Shown here: positions 1 to 10,958 of the stretch, in pieces | How the letters are laid out: each line of letters starts with the position of its first letter | Position numbering within the stretch: position 1 is the stretch's first letter | Origin: Stachybotrys elegans | Lineage: Eukaryota; Ascomycota; Sordariomycetes; Hypocreales; Stachybotryaceae | Direction of reading: 5' to 3' | DNA: 64,000 nt | Assembly (NCBI GenBank): GCA_020746835.1 | Contig: JAGPNK010000002.1 | Coordinates: 2,604,001-2,668,000 of the forward strand | The notes under the pieces: model-generated | What the model was told of the DNA's origin: nothing | Seen by the model: the letters and a program-made list of their open reading frames with translations, nothing else | The model's database searches: none | Position numbers and translations under genes: made by a program

Positions 1-2061
1 CTGGCGCTCAAGGGCCTCATCCTCCTCCGCAGCTGTGTCCATATTGCCTATAATCCGCACCAGACATTCAAGTACCGCACCCCCGAGACAATAGCGGAAC
101 AGGATCGGGCCAAGGCTATCATCAAGGAGGAGCTCCTGAAAGACGAGCTCGTAATACAGATCGTCAAGACCATCATCACACGACTCTTTGTGTTCCGCAA
201 GGCGGACCTGGAAGCTTGGGAAGAGGACCCGGAAGAGTGGGAACAGCAAGAGCAAAGCGAAGGTAGTGCCTACGAATGGGAGGTTCGCCCATGCGCCGAA
301 AAGCTGTTTCTAGAGCTTCTCACCCACTACAAGCAACTCCTCGTTCCTCCTCTTCTCGAATATTTCCAGACGGCACAGGCGCCACAGGCTGATATTGCCA
401 CCAAGGAAGCTGTATATACCGCCATGGGCCTGTCGGCAGCCCATTTGCACAACGCTTTCAACTTCGACAGCGTCCTGGCCTCATCCATCGTGAACGACGC
501 TCAGGGTCAAGGTGGCCCCCAGAAAGTCCTGCGACGTCGCATTGCAATTGTGATAAGCCAGTGGGCACCTGTTCATCTAGAAGACTCCAGTCGGGCTCTG
601 GTATACCAGATATTCCGTCACTTGCTCAACCCAGCGGATGAGACCAATGACCTCGTCGTTAGGATTACAGCCGCCCGGCAATTGCGATGGATTGCCGATG
701 AGCTTGGTTTCAGCGCGGAAGCTTTCCTTCCTCACACGTCCGACATCCTCACGCAGCTGATCGACTTGATTCAAAACGTCGACAATGACGATACCAAGCT
801 GGCCATCCTGGAGTCGATCCGCATTGTGGTCACCCGCATGGAGGAACAAGTCTCGCAGTTTGGCGATCTTCTCATGACTGCCTTGCCCAATGTATGGGCA
901 CAGTCCGGGTCAGATGAGTACATGGTCAAGCAGGCCGTTATTGCCATCTTCACTGCCCTGGTGATGAGCATGGGTACTAGCTCACAGCGATACCAGCACC
1001 TCACGCTCCCCCTGCTCGCAGAAGCGACGCGCGTAGGCTCGGATTTGCATTTCCATCTTGTGGACGAGTCCCTTGATCTCTGGAATTCCATGTTGATGCA
1101 AAGCCAACCTCCATTATCACCAGAACTCATCAACCTGGCAGAAGCAGCTTTGCCCCTACTGAGCTACCAAGCTGTAACGGCAACGAGAGCCATGGAAGCC
1201 ATCGAATCATATGTGCTTCTTGCTCCGGCAGCAATGCTGGATGATCGGCTGCGAAGACCGACGCTTACAGCATTGTCGGGGACTCTCGAGTCAAAAAGCA
1301 GGGAGCATGTTCGTTTGAGCGCTGCTTGTATCGAATATCTCATCCGCTCTGCCGTAGAACTCGGAAGTTCGGATGGTGTATCGGTAATCATCCGCGATAT
1401 GGTCGAAACAGGCCTCATGAATATGATTATGGAAAACCTTCGTGACGCCTGGGAGGCACATCAAACCACCGGCCCTAACAGGAAGTCAAGCAAACTGAAT
1501 ACTGTCACGGAAGGAGATTACCTTGCTATTCTCGCTCGCCTGGCACTGGCTGATCCATCCATATTTGTACAGATGCTCACCACTTTTGGCGACATCAGGC
1601 AAGTTTGGGGGTGGCTCTCTGCCGAATGGTTCTCCCACGCATCGAGCATGGACAACCTTGACCGAGGCAAACTCTACGTCCTGGGCCTAACCCGCCTCCT
1701 CGAACTCCCGTCGCCCATGCAAGACCTTGTTCTGGAAAAACTCCAGGATTTCTTCGATCTGTGGACCAACGTCATGTCGGATTTACAAGGAGGGATGACC
1801 AACGGCACAGACTCTCTCATTTGGGGCGAGCTGGAGCCCACTGAATATGATACCCCAAAGTCGGTTGCAGAGCGCCAGACGCTGTCCAAAGACCCCGTCC
1901 ATTCCGTTCATACCTTTAGCTTTGTCCAAGCGAGACTGCAGGACTTAATATCTCGAGTCGGGGGTGAAGCTGCCTTCCAAGAGCACTGGGCCATCAACCT
2001 TGACAAGGACATATTGATTGCATTTCAGAAACTCATGAGCAGTATTGCACACCAACAATAG
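1..2061 (+). CDS. KAP120: Importin-11 / Kap120-like karyopherin, 3' part
   Basis: The open frame enters from the left edge with no start, so the N-terminal part (including any Ran-binding N-terminal domain) lies outside the window; 686 residues are visible and end at TAA 2059-2061. The protein is alpha-helical and HEAT-repeat-like throughout. It carries the acidic stretch DLEAWEEDPEEW followed by a RPCAEKLFLELL block, which I recognise from the importin-11/Kap120 branch of the importin-beta superfamily. Family members carry cargo, including ribosome-assembly factors in yeast, through nuclear pores under Ran control. No intron is needed in the visible part. It converges on the Ssr4 gene. The superfamily call is firm; the choice of Kap120 over another large karyopherin is likely but from memory of the motif. 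Confidence 0.8.
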   Translation: MALKGLILLRSCVHIAYNPHQTFKYRTPETIAEQDRAKAIIKEELLKDELVIQIVKTIITRLFVFRKADLEAWEEDPEEWEQQEQSEGSAYEWEVRPCAEKLFLELLTHYKQLLVPPLLEYFQTAQAPQADIATKEAVYTAMGLSAAHLHNAFNFDSVLASSIVNDAQGQGGPQKVLRRRIAIVISQWAPVHLEDSSRALVYQIFRHLLNPADETNDLVVRITAARQLRWIADELGFSAEAFLPHTSDILTQLIDLIQNVDNDDTKLAILESIRIVVTRMEEQVSQFGDLLMTALPNVWAQSGSDEYMVKQAVIAIFTALVMSMGTSSQRYQHLTLPLLAEATRVGSDLHFHLVDESLDLWNSMLMQSQPPLSPELINLAEAALPLLSYQAVTATRAMEAIESYVLLAPAAMLDDRLRRPTLTALSGTLESKSREHVRLSAACIEYLIRSAVELGSSDGVSVIIRDMVETGLMNMIMENLRDAWEAHQTTGPNRKSSKLNTVTEGDYLAILARLALADPSIFVQMLTTFGDIRQVWGWLSAEWFSHASSMDNLDRGKLYVLGLTRLLELPSPMQDLVLEKLQDFFDLWTNVMSDLQGGMTNGTDSLIWGELEPTEYDTPKSVAERQTLSKDPVHSVHTFSFVQARLQDLISRVGGEAAFQEHWAINLDKDILIAFQKLMSSIAHQQ

Positions 2062-2610
2062 CATTGCAAGGCATTACAAGATATGGAGACTTGGTCTCGG
2101 GAGCAGCCTTGACTTTCTTCTTCTTCTATCTTCTGCATACATATACATATCGAGACGGATACTCTTGATCCGATAGAGTTGTGAAGCCAATGACTGATAC
2201 AGAGAAGATTCGTAGTTAGTGTTAGAGGAGAATGGCGAGGTACGGGATATTTAATAAAATCAAGTCAGGATTCTCTAATTAGAGACGGCCCTTGGCATTA
2301 TCAAGGCAATCCCTCAGTTACTGGCCCTGAGCATACATACATATCCGACAATTCAGTGTGAAACCCGCGCCATTCTCCAGCTTGTAATACTCCCCCTCCG
2401 CCAGCCAGCCTGCGCAGCATGTGGGATTTTTTTGCCACTCAGGCACCGCCCTCAGAACTCACTTTCCAACTTATATAATGAACGTAGAAACGACGAGCTA
2501 TCATAATACACGTGCCATGGTGTCCCTATGTCTCCTCTAATCGCCTGCTTGCTTGCTCCTCTCTCCCCAACTTCGTCAGGGGGGGCACGGCGTCAAAGGG
2601 CCGGATTGTC
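2062..2610. other. Convergent 3' intergenic region
   Basis: This spacer holds the 3' ends of the importin (+) and Ssr4 (-) genes. It is AT-richer than the flanking genes, with TATATA/ATACATA stretches near 2140-2160 and 2330-2345 and a TTTAATAAAA near 2250 that could serve polyadenylation. No gene was seen. Confidence 0.6.
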
Positions 2611-4888
2611 CTACATGTCCTGGCCCTGGCCATCGCCCGGCGTATCGGAGGCCACCACGCCGTGGAAGGCGTCGCCAAAGGCCGAGTCTTCCATGTCCAT
2701 GCTGAGGTCGAGCCCCTCGCCGAGCTCGCCGGCGCCGCCGTCCAAGGTGGCGCCGTCGTAGCCGGCCAGCGCGTCGCCGGCCGTGTCGAGATCGCCGAGG
2801 GAGCTGAAGTCGTTCTGGTCGTAGGAGCCGCCCTCGGTGATGGCGGGAGTGGCTGCGGCCGAAGCGGGCTTCGCCATTGCTGGCGCAGCTCTGGCGGCCT
2901 CAGCCTCGGGGTGGGCGGGTGCGCCTGCTGGTGCGGGCGGTGCTGAGGAGATAGCCGACGTGTTTGCTGGTAGTGCGGGAGTGCTGGTCCCCGAGGTCTC
3001 GCCTCCTTTGGGCACGACGACCCAGTCTCCAGTGCCGCTGCCTTGGTCGGGCGCCATGGTCATCTGGCCGGCTGACGCCGTCTCTGTTCCGCCCATGGAT
3101 ACGTCTCCGCCGGCATGGGAGGTGCGCGCTTGCTGTGGAAGCGCCGGCGAGGGAACGTTTCCGTGCAGAGGAGTCGCAGAGCTGGACTGTGCGAGCTGGT
3201 TCTGCGGCGTGGGGTAGTTGTTGGGGGTAGAGGTGGAGGAGAAGCCCGTGTGCATCTGGTCCAGCATACCGGCGGCGGTGCCCCCCATATCGACGTCGGA
3301 CTCGCCAATCATGATGCCGCTGTTCTGAGAGCCAGATTGGGAGCCTTGGCGAGACATGTCGGCATTGGCAGTTGTGGGTGCTGCGGGTTCGGGTGCCGGG
3401 GCCTGGTATCCGCCAGCCTGGATACGGTTCACGATAGGGGCGCTTGAGATCTTGAGCCCAGTGGCAGCCTCAACTTGCTTGACAATCTCCTCGACTGCTA
3501 CTGCGTCCTTGGTGGGGTGGGCGACGCCCTCGTCGCCTTCCTTGGCCTCCTGACGAGTGTTGTCCAGGCTTCGCAGCTCCTTCTCCTTGGTGGCGAAGAT
3601 CGAGGTCGACTTGAACTTGGCCAAGGCCTCGGCGTGGGCAGCCTTCATCTTCTCAATCTCATCCTTTGTGGACTCAATGTGCGCATCCACACGCTTGCGA
3701 AACTCCTCTGCCTTGCCAGGATCCAAGCGGCCCACGTAGCCCTTGTCTGGTACCTGCGACTGTGCCTCTCCGCCCTGTGCGATGAAGATTCCTTCTGTTA
3801 GCGCTGCCAGTTCACCCTTGAGCCCAAGACCAAGATCCGGGGGCGTGATTTGGTTTATCCTGTACGGCGATGACAGGATTTCCTCCATCCACTCGTGGTT
3901 CTGCAGGTAGCGAGTGTAGGAGATTTCCCGAGGCGTGAGGTTGTCAAACATGTCTCCACGAGAAGTGTCTTCGTCATCGTCAAAGGCAGCATCGAGAGCT
4001 GGCATGCCTTGCATCGGCGCAGGAGCATTCTGCACAGGGGCGTGCCGAGGGCGCTTGGCAGGCGGTCCAGGAGTAGCTTGTGTAGGGTACGCCATCTGCT
4101 GGGGGACACCACGAGGAGCGACCTGCGGCCCCAGCTGCTGCCGGGTGAGCTCTGGCAAAGAAGGCCAGTTGACGCGATCCGACAGCATGAACTCCTTGCG
4201 CCGAATCTGACCAGCCCTCATGAGGAAGTGGCGCTGCTGCATTGACGCATTGGTTCTTTCATCGTAGGGGATCGAGGAGACTGGCAGGCGGTCATTGTGC
4301 TCCGAAGGGCCGTAGTGGACGATGAACAGGCTGATGTCGGGCTGGGTTGGGTTCGGATGTCCAGGCACAGGGACAAGACGGAAGCGTCGTCGAGAGTGGA
4401 GGGCAAACTGCTCGCCCTGGATATATCCAGACTTCTGGTAGTAGATTTCGAGCATCTTCATAGCTATGGTTAGCATAGAGCACTCTGGCAAAGCATCAAC
4501 CGTCGGCAGACTCACCAATCCATTTCCCAGGTCGTGCTTGTAGAGGTGTTCCTGAGGTCCCCACACAAATCCATCGGTAGCAAAGGCAGTGCCCAGTCTC
4601 CCGAGGGGTTGCCACGTCAGGAAGATGCTGCCATCGGCGGGCTTGTCGAGATATGTCCAGAAGAAAGGCGCCCTATCCCTGGCGACTTGCGGCGCGGCCA
4701 TCAACCATTTTGCGATCTCGTTGACATTGGGCTGGGGCATAACCGGGTATCGCGTGGAGGATATGAGGTGGACATGTGGCATCTAGGCAGAATTTCCATC
4801 AGCATTGGATTTCCTCGACAATTGACAGATGACGGGAAAAGCATACCAGTTCCTGGGGAACGCTGTGGCTAGGGTCTGGGTGCGCCAT
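2611..4888 (-). CDS. ssr4: SWI/SNF and RSC complex subunit Ssr4-like (DUF1750)
   Basis: Proposed exons on the minus strand are 4847-4888, 4516-4782 and 2611-4455, giving about 717 aa. A 64-nt intron (GTATGC...CCTAG, 4783-4846) separates a 14-residue leader (MAHPDPSHSVPQEL) from PHVHLISS. A second intron, 4456-4515 (GTGAGT, branch GCTAAC), keeps frame only with an AAG acceptor; the nearer TAG would bring in a stop, and retention also leaves the frame open. The N-terminal ~230 residues, with APFFWTYLDKP and FVWGPQEHLY, match the fungal DUF1750/Ssr4 domain. The rest is low-complexity (Pro, Ala, Ser, Gly) with one charged helical stretch. In fission yeast Ssr4 is a subunit of both SWI/SNF and RSC remodelling complexes in the nucleus. 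The family call rests on the N-terminal domain. Confidence 0.82.
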
Positions 4889-5656
4889 GGTGGGCTAGAA
4901 GCTGGTCTGCTCTCTCGAGGTCGTGTTTGGTTTGGCTTCGCCAGTCAAGCCTCCGCAGCAGAAAGCCCGGTCGGCCAGTAAAAGCGCAATCGCTACAATA
5001 TCAATGCCGCTGAGCGTGCACAGGCATATAGGCGTATCGATGGAGTGGGACGATTGGGCGCGGGCGCAATGCGATGCCAGTACGGTTGTTGGATTGATTA
5101 GAAGCGTGGATGCGCGGCGCGCTTGCTCCAAAAATCGTCGCGGCGAGGCTGGGTTCGTGCAGCCAATCAACAAATGCTGACAAAGAGACCGCCAGTCACA
5201 ATGCTGCAATGTACCTCCACCGCAGAATTTGCCGCAAGGGTACCTCTTGAACCTCAGCTCGCAACCCTCATTCATCTCTCTCCAGGTAAAAAAGAATGAA
5301 TTGAGGCCCTGTTCTATATCAAGGCAAGCCGACATCTACAAATTTGTTGAAACCTCTAGCACACCCACACTCACATGCACAAGTCTTTTTCTTTGGATTA
5401 CGTTATTTTCTTAAATACCGAACATCCTTCGGCTTCGACATACATGCTGCGATACAGATAATATCCACCCTGTCCTGCGGCAGTCTATCATGGCCAGGCA
5501 TCCTCCTCCTCCTCCTACTCGTTTCTCACCCTGGCTAATATGAGAAACCCACGCGGACAAAGAGCGCATGCCTAATATTGAATCGTGGTGAAGTCAGGTT
5601 TTTTTCTGCTTTTCTCGCGGTTTTATTTTATTAATGCCTTCCAGTACAGAAAACTT
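4889..5656. other. Ssr4 upstream region and 6PGDH 3' flank
   Basis: This 768-bp tandem spacer has the Ssr4 promoter on its left and the 3' UTR of the 6PGDH gene on its right. A T-rich stretch (TTTTATTTTATTAATG) lies near 5620-5637, just beyond the 6PGDH stop. Short ORFs here show no family features. Confidence 0.5.
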
Positions 5657-7692
5657 TTATGCCTGGTAGGTGGAGGCAGAGACGTTACCGCCGCGGCCAG
5701 TCCAGTTGACGTGGATGTCGCTGTCAATGGGGTACTTGTCGGTGGCATGCTCAGGCTTGATGCGGAAGGTGTGGGCACCAAAGTAGTCACGCTGAGCCTG
5801 CAGGAGGTTGGCGGGCAGATCCTTGGTGCGGTAGCCGTCGAACCAGGACAGAGCAGTGGAGAAGGCGGGAGTTGGGATACCCAGAAGGGCAGCCTTGGCA
5901 ACAACGTCTCTCCAGCCGGGCTGAGCCTCGTGGATAGCCTTGTTGAAGAAGTCGTCAAAGAGCAGGTTCTTCAGATCAGGCTCCTTGCGGTAAGCGCTGG
6001 TGATGTCCTTGAGGAAGACGGATCGGATAATGCAGCCACCACGCCACATGAGGGCGATGGAGGGCTTGTTCAGCTTCCAGCCAAACTCACGGGCGGCCTG
6101 TCATGTTCTCGTTAGTCGATGCCGTCCAGGTTACTTGTCACACAGCGTAGGCTTGGTCCGACTTACCTCCTGCATGAGCATGAAGCCCTGGGCGTAAGAG
6201 ATGATCTTGGAGGCGTACAGGGCCTGCTCAAGGTCCTTGAGGAACTGAGCCTTGTCACCCTCGAACTTGGTGGTGCGGCTCTTGAACTCGAGCTTGGTGG
6301 AAGCCTCGGCACGCTCATCCTTGATGGCGGACAGGCAGCGGGCCAGGACAGCCTCAGCAATCAGAGTAACGGGCATGCCGAGGTCAAGGGCGTTGACGGC
6401 AGTCCACTTGCCGGTACCCTTCTGGCCGGCCTTGTCCAGGATCTTCTCGACGAGGGCAGTGCCATCATCGTCGTTGAAGTACATGATGTCGCGGGTGATC
6501 TCAATCAGGAAAGAGTCCAGGACGCCCTTGTTCCACTCGGCGAAGACGTCGCCAATCTCCTTGGAAGACATGCCAAGGCCGCGCTTCATAATGTCGTAGG
6601 CCTGATATTGTCGTCAGCAGTGAACTTGGGACAACGGAGACGGGAAGCGTGTTACCTCGCAGATGAGCTGCATGTCACCGTACTCGATACCGTTGTGAAC
6701 CATCTTGACGTAGTGACCAGCACCCTCGTCGCCCACCCACTCGCAGCAAGCCTCGCCGTCGCTCTTGGCGGCGATGCTCTGGAAGATGTCCTTGATGTGA
6801 GGCCAGGCAGCCTCGTTACCACCAGGCATCATGGAGGGACCATAGCGGGCACCCTCCTCACCACCGGAAACACCGGAACCGACAAAGGCAATGCCCTTCT
6901 CGGTCAGGTACTTGGTGCGGCGGTTGGAGTCGGGGAAGTGGGAGTTGCCACCATCAATGATGATGTCGCCCTTCTCCAGGAGGGGCAGGAGCAGCTCAAT
7001 CCAGTCATCGACAGCCTTGCCGGCCTGGACGAGGAGCATGACACGGCGGGGAGACTTGAGCTTGCCGACAAACTCCTCAATGCTGTGGGCACCGACAATG
7101 GACTTGTCCTTGGCCTCGTTTTCCAAGAATCGGTCGACCTTGGAGACGGTTCGGTTGAAAGCGCAGATGGTGAAGCCGTGGTCGGCCATGTTCAGAATCA
7201 GGTTCTGACCCCTTTGGTGCCAAGTGTCAGCATGCAGGAAGGGGGGACTGGGAGACACGAGGAGAATAGGGAGCAACTTACATGACGGCCAGGCCGATGA
7301 GGCCCAGGTCAGCGCTTGGTACAGCGTCAGCATTTCTTGAAGTCTCGGAGGTGGAGGAAGCGGATGGGCTGGAAGATTGGGATGGTGTTGGGTTGGCGCC
7401 GCCAAGCTTGATGTTCGCAAGGCGAGCGCTGAGAGAAGAGGATGGATGAGTGACGGTTGCAAGGAAATCCAGTGTTGAAACGACGCAGGTTCAATGCTCA
7501 AGCTCAACCACAGCGCCAGAGCTGCTTCACCACCAGCAAAAACTGGCGATGACAGTAGTCGAGTGCGGGAATTGAGGTCATCGGGGGAAAGAGAGCAAGG
7601 CAATCAGCGAGGCGGGGTGGTGGGGTAATTCCGTCCAGCGTCAAGGTGAGGAGTGAGGGGTGGGAGCTTCCGACTTACACAGGACCAGACAT
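5657..7692 (-). CDS. gnd1: 6-phosphogluconate dehydrogenase, decarboxylating
   Basis: This is the oxidative pentose phosphate enzyme, converting 6-phosphogluconate and NADP to ribulose-5-phosphate, CO2 and NADPH in the cytosol. The five minus-strand exons are 7679-7692, 7282-7314, 6656-7211, 6167-6601 and 5657-6097, giving 492 aa, the usual length. The product begins [19 protein letters not shown]. Visible motifs are the dinucleotide-binding GLAVMGQN (12-19), [10 protein letters not shown] (103-112), [16 protein letters not shown] (126-141) and the catalytic [11 protein letters not shown] with Lys185 and Glu192; the family-typical [16 protein letters not shown] follows. Exon 1 is only 14 nt and intron 1 is 364 nt. 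Introns 1 and 2 both end in AAG, and protein conservation forces those junctions. It is divergent from eL33 across 2.6 kb. Confidence 0.97.
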
Positions 7693-8562
7693 GGTGAAGA
7701 GGTTTGTGGAATGTAGTTTGGTAAGGGCAAAAGAGACTCGTGGATGAGGGCGTTATTCGTAACCGGTACGACAAGAAGGTTTGGGAAGAGAGTTTTGAAG
7801 GAGAGAGGGAGAGGGAGCAGGAGGAGAAATATGGGAGGGGATCTGGGGAGCTCCTGTTATGTACTTGGTACTCCTCCCGTGCCTTCCAGAGGTAAGAGAG
7901 GTAACGTAAGGTGCCTGCCAATGCCGAGCTTGGATCTCCTTCCGTGCCGAAAAGCCTCAGCAGTCTCCTGGCAAGGCTTCGGCCAATGAGAACAGCCGTC
8001 GAAGGAGCTGGCACAGCTCGCAAACGCCTAGCTACATGGGGATACATGGCAGACGGTTGTAGTCGGCCAATCAGCTGGGTCGCCCACGCGGATTTATCCA
8101 GTATTATTTCCTCTGCAAGTTGCTCCATGTACCTCCCCCAGGTGTTATTAAGCACGATGGGGGCCCCTTTGTTGCATTGCTGAGGCTTTTCGTCATGCAG
8201 GGAGGTTACCGTTGAGAGGTTGCGGATATGCGCACCGTACTGCCCAACAGTCCCGCTCATCGGTCGGCTATTAATCCGGTAGCAGAGACAAGTCGAACAT
8301 CTTCATCGTCATACGGCCCAATTAATTCGGTCATGGTCAGTTCATGGCAGGTCATGCCTGGGGCGAAGGAGGCGTGCAGTGGGCGAGGAATTGGGCTGGC
8401 CTTGTCCTCTCTCCATTCCCCCACGGCCCTCCTCCGTCCCATGTATGTACTCTGTCTCTACTCAGGGACTTGGCGTTCGATGATCATAGTACCTACCTCA
8501 GGTAGTAGCACCGTACATGCGCCGTGCAGAATTTCGGGGCTGTGTCAAATCGGATGCCATCT

Positions 8563-8685
8563 CGCTTGCTCGGCGAGAGCTTCTTTTCCCCTCTGCCACC
8601 AATCGACTTATTGTCAGCCGCCAGTACATCGCCGTAGCCAACGCTCGACATTGGCCACCATGATCTCCTCCTCGCCGAGCGAGCG
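8563..8685. repeat. Imperfect 15-bp inverted repeat with nearby direct repeat
   Basis: The arm at 8563-8577 (CGCTTGCTCGGCGAG) pairs with the arm at 8671-8685 with one mismatch. Just outside the arms, near-identical GGGCTGTGTCAAAT (about 8537-8550) and GGGCTGTTGTCAAAT (about 8691-8705) form a direct repeat. The arrangement resembles a very small element remnant but may be chance. Confidence 0.35.
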
Positions 8686-10056
8686 TGGCTTGGGCTGTTG
8701 TCAAATTATCGCCCCTCCTCTGTTGATGAAACTACCTACAGCTAGTAGGGGTTCCCGTCGTCTCCGAGGAGAGCAAGCCAAGAAGTGACGCGCTGCATCT
8801 CCGGGACTACCGTCTCCACTTTTCCCTGAACGCCCGGCTTGACACGGGCCATTTGATATGCATCAAACTGCGTGATCAACACTGGGTATCGGGGAAAGCA
8901 TGGCCGAGCCGAGCCGGGTGGCAGCTATCGACCTGTTTCCAGCCTGGTGGCATGTGTGCTACAGTGCAAAGGACGAAGGAGGAGAAAGAACAAATAAACA
9001 AACTACATCGACCCTGGCCAGCGGACTTGGAGTTACGCCGTTGGGGCGTGGTTAAGTTATCCCGCCTCATGCGGATCCTTTTTCCCTATTTCTGCACAGG
9101 AGGAAGCGGCGGTCTTGTGGCACAATTGGGCGTCTCAAGAACGCGCCACCATTGCTGGTTACAAGGCTCCGTGGTTTCGCTCTTGTGATGGTCAGGCTCA
9201 GGCCATGAGCATTGATGAAGACAGGGTCATGTTCCAAACTGTAAATATTGACGGAGGGAGGAAGCAACGGCGGCGGCTTGGGCTGCATGGCTTATAACCC
9301 ATGACCCATGCAGGACGCCGCGAACACCTCTTCTCAGTTCATCATATCGTCTCACCTTATCCCTGCCCCGCTCTGGCGCATGGTTTCACCTCGGTCGCTC
9401 CCACAACCCCCGCGCGCGCAGCACAACAGCGTGAGAGCCTTGTGATAAGATTCCGTGCTGTTATCCCAGCGTAGCCTACGGATACGGAGCACCTCATCAA
9501 TTCAGGGCAAGCTTCCGAGGGCAGGTTGACTGCGGTGAGACCAACCGCACTTCTTCCATGGTCTCAGCCAGACCTCCAGGCCGAGGAGGGAGTTGGGGCT
9601 GAGAACTGCGGTAATTTCTTTCCTCTTCTCCGCATGACAGCATCTCGGCGTGGCCTCTAGCTTCGGGCTCTTTTTGTACGGACACTTATTACTGTTTTTC
9701 CGAGGGGATATCTTTTCCATCGGATTCCAGTGATGTCAGCGCGGCATCCGAGCATCAGTGCCCATCACCCATATGAGCCTCAAAGCAAGATTCGAGATTG
9801 GATAAGGTCCGCGACTTCATGAGCTTGTGAGAGACACTGAATACACCAACAATGTGTTTCCACATGTACATGGAAGCTTCCTTGAGATTCGGTGAATGTG
9901 TAAACACTGAGTCAAAATCCTCAAATTCATCAGAGGTACATACACCATGTACATAATTTGTGGTGGGGAGAGATATCTGTGGCTGGAGAGTGGCTGACCC
10001 CTCCACTGTGTGGCAGTGCGTTAGCGGTGCGATAAAGCCGCCCTATATCGGCATTG

Positions 10057-10073
10057 CCCTAACCACACACGTG
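10057..10073 (+). promoter_or_regulatory. CCCTAA (TTAGGG-type) plus CACGTG element upstream of eL33
   Basis: CCCTAACC at 10057-10064, the reverse complement of a TTAGGG repeat unit, is followed four bases later by CACGTGA starting at 10068, about 190 bp before the eL33 start codon. TTAGGG-type and CACGTG sites are the known binding sites of Tbf1 and Cbf1, which act together on ribosomal protein promoters in Candida albicans. That these proteins act here is inferred. Confidence 0.45.
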
Positions 10074-10264
10074 ATGACAAGGGCACAAATTTTCGTGCTA
10101 GTGGCAGCGCACACCACAACCGCATCCACTCCACATCCAGACATCACGACATTAACGACGTGCATCAACATCGAGGGAAAGGTCTTTTAGCTAGGACATT
10201 CTCTTGCCACTCTCCCCGACACCCCTTTGGCAGTTTGAGAGTGCAGGAGCACATTACAGACAAC

Positions 10265-10958
10265 ATGCCTTCTGAAGCCGGTCACAGACGTGAGTTGTTC
10301 CCGCCGCGCGCGCAAGCCCATTCGCGATTGATCCTGAACTCGGTCATGCTAACTTGTTTGCAGTATACGTCAAGTGAGTAGCACCCAGCCCTTTTCACGA
10401 CGACTATGCCCTTCTATCCCTCAACCATCGAGGGGGGAGAAGAAGCCCGATCACCGTCAACCGCCGCACGAATTGGCCGAGAAGCAGACGATTCACGAGG
10501 CAAACGAGGAAGGAACTCAAGCTGACGGGATTCAATTAGGGGACGTCACCTGAGCTACCAGCGCTCTCGCCACGTCCAGACTCCTGGCACCAGCCTCATC
10601 AAGATTGAGGGTGTCGACTCCACCGATGCCGCCAAGTATGTGACGCCCCGAAAGCATGGGTTGAAGCTGGTTCGTGTACTGACTGGTTTGGCTTGCAGCT
10701 TCTACCTCGGCAAGAAGGTCGCCTACGTCTACCGCGGCCAGAAGGAGATTCGCGGTACCAAGATCCGCGTGATCTGGGGCAAGGTCACCCGGCCGCACGG
10801 TAAATAGCAAACGAACGCCCCGTTTTGCAGGTTTCGACGATGGCTAATCCGTATCCGCAGGCAACTCCGGTGTCGTCCGCGCCAAGTTCTCTTCTCCTCT
10901 TCCTACTAAGTCTTTCGGTGCTTCGGTTCGCGTCATGCTGTACCCCTCCACGATATAG
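10265..10958 (+). CDS. rpl33: 60S ribosomal protein eL33 (L33/L35Ae)
   Basis: This is a structural protein of the cytosolic large ribosomal subunit. Five exons (10265-10289, 10364-10373, 10540-10635, 10699-10799, 10861-10958) give 109 aa, the normal family length. The protein begins [20 protein letters not shown] and carries [40 protein letters not shown] and a C-terminal RVMLYPSTI, all typical of eL33. Exon 2 is only 10 nt, encoding the LYVK junction between GTGAGT donors on both sides. All introns are GT-AG with phases that agree. This many introns in a ribosomal protein gene is common in filamentous fungi. The TTAGGG/CACGTG element lies about 190 bp upstream. Confidence 0.96.

Larger units (their letters stand above)
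7693..10264. other. Divergent intergenic region between 6PGDH and eL33
   Basis: This 2.57-kb spacer contains the promoters of both genes. The ORFs inside it, such as 8228-8788 (+), lack recognisable domains and read as chance frames. It holds an imperfect inverted repeat (8563-8685), a CTACCTCAGGTAG palindrome at 8493-8505, and the eL33 promoter element at 10057-10073. Confidence 0.55.

Noticed and set aside
6119..7285. 388-codon plus-strand frame opposite the 6PGDH gene
   Set aside because: It is the antisense shadow of conserved 6PGDH exons and crosses their introns; GC-rich third positions keep antisense frames open.
8537..8705. Small mobile element with inverted repeats and target duplication
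   Set aside because: Arms are short with a mismatch and the direct repeats differ by an insertion and are not flush with the arms; kept only as a low-confidence repeat.
8228..8788. 186-codon plus-strand frame in the 6PGDH-eL33 spacer
   Set aside because: No domain, unusual composition (Ser and Pro) and no splice partners.
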